Shown: positions 20,434-20,472 of the stretch, in pieces | How positions within the stretch are numbered: the first letter of the stretch is position 1 | Layout: every line of letters starts with the position of its first letter | Source: a virus | DNA: 20,472 bases | Strand: one strand, 5' to 3' | Virus record (IMG/VR): IMGVR_UViG_3300029892_000023 | Coordinates: 1 to 20,472 of that record | Notes under the pieces: model-generated | What the model was told of the DNA's origin: nothing | Databases searched by the model: none | The model's input: the letters and a program-made list of their open reading frames with translations, nothing else | Program-made: the position numbers and the translations under genes

Positions 20434-20472
20434 TTAGGAACCCAGCAGGGTACGGCCAGCAGCCGATGCGGG
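20434..20472 (-). CDS. C-terminal end of an upstream late gene, probably the major head protein (partial)
   Basis: Read on the minus strand from the window edge, the frame gives ...ASAAGRTLLGS and a TAA at 20434-20436. Only about 12 codons are visible. Position before the decoration-like gene and adaptor genes suggests the major capsid protein, but nothing in these residues proves it. Confidence 0.45.
   Translation of the reverse strand, partial: PASAAGRTLLGS

Overview
The window is a GC-rich stretch of a temperate tailed-phage genome. Codon usage and the style of the genes point to a proteobacterial host, probably a betaproteobacterium; this is inference from composition and gene content, not a database match. 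Every recognisable protein gene is phage-type, and no host gene is visible except an intact tRNA-Ser.

Left half (1-9783, all + strand): a tightly packed early operon with many 4-base ATGA/GTGA stop-start overlaps. It encodes a repeat protein (partial), a DUF2800 PD-(D/E)XK nuclease, a DUF2815/gp2.5-like single-strand DNA-binding protein, a family A DNA polymerase with proofreading domain, an HNH-AP2 endonuclease, a VRR-NUC nuclease, a dCMP deaminase, an SNF2-like helicase, a DUF3310 protein, a TraR-like zinc finger, a DUF4224 excisionase-like protein and a tyrosine integrase. Together these form a replication/recombination module followed by an integration module. A 103-bp element with perfect 21-bp inverted ends sits just before the polymerase gene.

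Centre (9783-10298): a strong bidirectional terminator, a complete tRNA-Ser(UGA) on the minus strand, and about 250 bp of repeat-dense, relatively AT-rich non-coding DNA. That DNA holds five copies of a TTGCGGAAAYGATT-like motif and a 67-bp dyad. It is probably the phage attachment/regulatory region. A lone + strand gene for a 46-residue membrane protein follows. Phage genes lie on both sides of the tRNA, so the sequence is better read as a circular or permuted phage genome than as one end of a prophage.

Right half (10339-20472, minus strand): late genes read leftwards from the C-terminus of a probable head protein, through head-tail adaptor, fibre and adaptor genes, to lysis genes (endolysin GH108, 3-TM holin).

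The standout system is a complete diversity-generating retroelement (DGR) inside the late operon. In order of transcription it has: a C-type-lectin-fold (Mtd-like) receptor-binding protein gene carrying a C-terminal variable repeat (VR, 14035-14155); an 8-bp-stem, GAAA-loop hairpin (14001-14020); an avd accessory gene; the template repeat (TR, 13483-13603) starting at the avd stop codon; a 154-nt spacer; and a DGR-type reverse transcriptase with IGSLTSQ and YMDD motifs. The layout matches the Bordetella BPP-1 tropism-switching cassette. Unusually, only 9 of the 19 TR/VR differences lie at template adenines, and nine of the ten others cluster in a 31-nt block.
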